DNA of 49,012 nt, taken from contig CAMYYV010000008.1 of assembly GCA_947303625.1 (NCBI GenBank), forward strand, positions 1 to 49,012. The letters are read 5' to 3'. The stretch's first letter is position 1. Each line of letters starts with the position of its first letter. The notes under the pieces are model-generated. The model did no database searches. It worked only from the letters and a program-made list of their open reading frames with translations, and was not told the origin of the DNA. The stretch is from an uncultured Bacteroidales bacterium. Lineage in GTDB: Bacteria > Bacteroidota > Bacteroidia > Bacteroidales > F082. The translations under genes were made by a program, and so were the position numbers. Positions 47,784 through 49,012 of the stretch are shown piece by piece.

Positions 47784-48155
47784 CTATTGCATTTTGGTTA
47801 ATCGTTTCACCACCGAATCCATGATGCGTTCCAAATCGGCGGGCCGCTCGGTGTAATACCGCATGTTTTGCACAAAGATGCTGTCGGTGATGCCGTAATG
47901 CTCAAATAACTGGGCATAATACGCTTGCGAAATCTTGACATAGTCTTTCGGCACAATCGTCGTCGTGTCGTTGGGGTCACGCTCGCGTTCCTGCGTCTTC
48001 TGCCGGTTGATGTCGGCCTCGATGATTTGCACGTCGGTTATGAGGGTGATCATCTCCTGCTCAGTGAGCAGACGGTCGGGAACAAAGCCTTTGTCCTTGC
48101 ATCCAAAGGCGGTTGCAAGGACAAAGAACAAAATAATGCATGATAGTTTTTTCAT
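47784..48155 (-). CDS. DUF4296 lipoprotein
   Basis: 123 residues from the ATG at 48155 (MKKLSCIILFFVLATAFGC; lipobox Cys19). The TTG two codons upstream, used in the ORF track, is less likely. The mature part begins KDKGFVPDRLLTEQEMITLITDVQIIEADI and has YYAQLFEHYGITDSIFVQNMRYYTERPADLERIMDSV, the DUF4296 pattern of a small helical lipoprotein common in Bacteroidetes. Function unknown. It lies 6 nt downstream of recQ, so the two are probably co-transcribed. Confidence 0.85.
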   Translation of the reverse strand: MKKLSCIILFFVLATAFGCKDKGFVPDRLLTEQEMITLITDVQIIEADINRQKTQERERDPNDTTTIVPKDYVKISQAYYAQLFEHYGITDSIFVQNMRYYTERPADLERIMDSVVKRLTKMQ

Positions 48156-48161
48156 CTTCAA

Positions 48162-49012
48162 TCAGTTGCCGACATCCGAGAGGAATTTGATGCGCATCAG
48201 GCGGACCTCTTCTTCCTCGTATTCGTCCTCACCGAGTTCACGCAAGGCGGCCTGCACGTCGTCCGATTCTGCCTCGTGGAAATAGTCGAGGATGTCCTCT
48301 TGATGGTAGATGTCCACGTAGTCTTCGATGAAGTAGTTGATGTCGAGGTGTGTGCCCGACGACACGATGCTCTCGATTTCCGAAAGCAACTCGTCGAAAC
48401 TTAAGCCCTTGCCGTAGGCGATGTCATCTAACGGGATCTTCTTGTCGATGTTCTGGATGATGCCGATCTTGAGGGCCGAGTTGTTGACCACCGACTTCAC
48501 CACCATGTCGTTGGGACGGGTGATCTCGTTCTCCTCCACATACTCCTTGATGAGCTTGATGAAAGGCTCGCCGAATTTCTCAGCCTTGCCTGCACCCACA
48601 CCTGCGATCTGGGTCATCTCCTCCTTGGTGATGGGGTATTGGATGGCCATGTCTTCGAGCGACGGGTCTTGGAAGATAACGAAAGGCGGCAGGCCGTTCT
48701 GCTTGGCGATAGTCTTACGCAGGTCTTTTAGCAAGGCGAAGAGGGTCTTGTCGGCGCCACCGTCTTTGCCCGCGCCCATGGCGGCCATGGCCTCTGGATC
48801 GTCCTCGTCGGAGTTCTCGTAATCGTGGTCTTTGACGAGCAAGATGGTGTAGGGCTTTTTGATAAAAGCCTTGCCTTCCTTGGTGATCTTCAGGATGCCG
48901 TAGTTTTCGATGTCTTTCGACAAAAGCTTGTGGACCAAGGCCTGACGGATGACGGCAGTCCAGTATTTCTCGTCGTGTTCGTCGCCGGCACCGAAGAACT
49001 CGTTGTTCTCCT
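48162..49012 (-). CDS. recQ: ATP-dependent DNA helicase RecQ, C-terminal part (truncated by window edge)
   Basis: The visible 283 codons are the 3' part; the frame stays open to base 49012, so helicase motifs lie outside. The fragment begins in the RQC winged-helix domain (KYWTAVIRQALVHKLLSKDIENYG), followed by an HRDC domain (FALLKDLRKTIAKQNGLPPFVIFQD...MTQIAGVGAGKAEKFG). An extra C-terminal helical domain (IPLDDIAYGKGLSFDELLSEIESIV) is usual for long Bacteroidetes RecQ. It unwinds DNA in recombination and repair. The 777-nt ORF in the track begins at an internal TTG and is not the true start. Confidence 0.92.
   Translation of the reverse strand, partial: ENNEFFGAGDEHDEKYWTAVIRQALVHKLLSKDIENYGILKITKEGKAFIKKPYTILLVKDHDYENSDEDDPEAMAAMGAGKDGGADKTLFALLKDLRKTIAKQNGLPPFVIFQDPSLEDMAIQYPITKEEMTQIAGVGAGKAEKFGEPFIKLIKEYVEENEITRPNDMVVKSVVNNSALKIGIIQNIDKKIPLDDIAYGKGLSFDELLSEIESIVSSGTHLDINYFIEDYVDIYHQEDILDYFHEAESDDVQAALRELGEDEYEEEEVRLMRIKFLSDVGN

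Noticed and set aside
48162-48938. Stand-alone 258-aa HRDC protein
   Set aside because: The reading frame stays open to the window edge and continues upstream into RQC-domain sequence, so this is the end of recQ and not a separate gene.

Overview
The window reads as chromosomal DNA from a member of the Bacteroidetes, most likely the order Bacteroidales. Three things point there: promoter-like TAnnTTTG boxes upstream of many starts, at least six secreted proteins ending in a type A C-terminal sorting domain of the type IX secretion system (T9SS; Y/F-PNP start, G-V/T/M-Y-x-L/V-x-V end), and phylum-typical families (DUF4271, DUF4296, a YARHG-like protein, a C10 protease, GH92, the DUF4271-hemD-rnpA-yidD-S41 cluster). 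I found no rRNA, tRNA, CRISPR array, transposase, integrase or phage gene. The genus cannot be named from the sequence alone.

Layout: 0-2.1 kb holds purine metabolism (adk, hpt, purE). 2.2-9.7 kb holds a T9SS cargo protein, an M16 peptidase and a 1386-residue subtilase with Fn3-like repeats. 9.7-12.9 kb holds an outer-membrane barrel, waaA (Kdo transferase) and pdxA. 13.0-19.6 kb holds three tandem T9SS-secreted Asp-box (sialidase-like propeller) paralogues, with evidence of recent homogenisation of their 3' ends. 19.8-26.6 kb holds a GH92 mannosidase lipoprotein, a PPi-type phosphofructokinase and a C10 (streptopain-like) T9SS protease. 26.6-32.8 kb, all minus strand, holds a zinc-ribbon/DUF4190 protein, ettA, two GT4-type glycosyltransferases and an LptF/LptG permease. 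32.9-37.0 kb holds a PAS protein, a YARHG-like secreted protein and the pta-ackA acetate pathway. 37.1-42.8 kb is a plus-strand cluster: DUF4271, hemD, rnpA, yidD, an S41 protease and an O-antigen-ligase-like protein. 42.8-49.0 kb holds cdd, a GtrA protein, queA, a small Lys/Cys-rich secreted protein, a polyprenyl synthase, two lipoproteins and the 3' part of recQ, which runs off the window.

The gene content suggests an asaccharolytic-to-mixed fermenter that exports proteases and glycan-active proteins, makes LPS and excretes acetate. The secreted proteases (S8, C10), the Asp-box proteins and GH92 would act on host or dietary glycoproteins.

The least expected signal is non-coding. The spaces between genes hold several families of imperfect palindromic elements. 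One is a roughly 130-bp nested element present three times, twice flanking the phosphofructokinase gene. The others are arms built from degenerate short words (TGGCC/TTGGC, GGGACT/GAGAC, TGACCC) facing each other. In co-directional gene pairs and at one convergent junction these elements often begin 0-2 nt after a stop codon, as REP-type 3' punctuation would. Related short palindromes also sit in frame inside two cell-envelope genes (waaA and the O-antigen-ligase-like gene).
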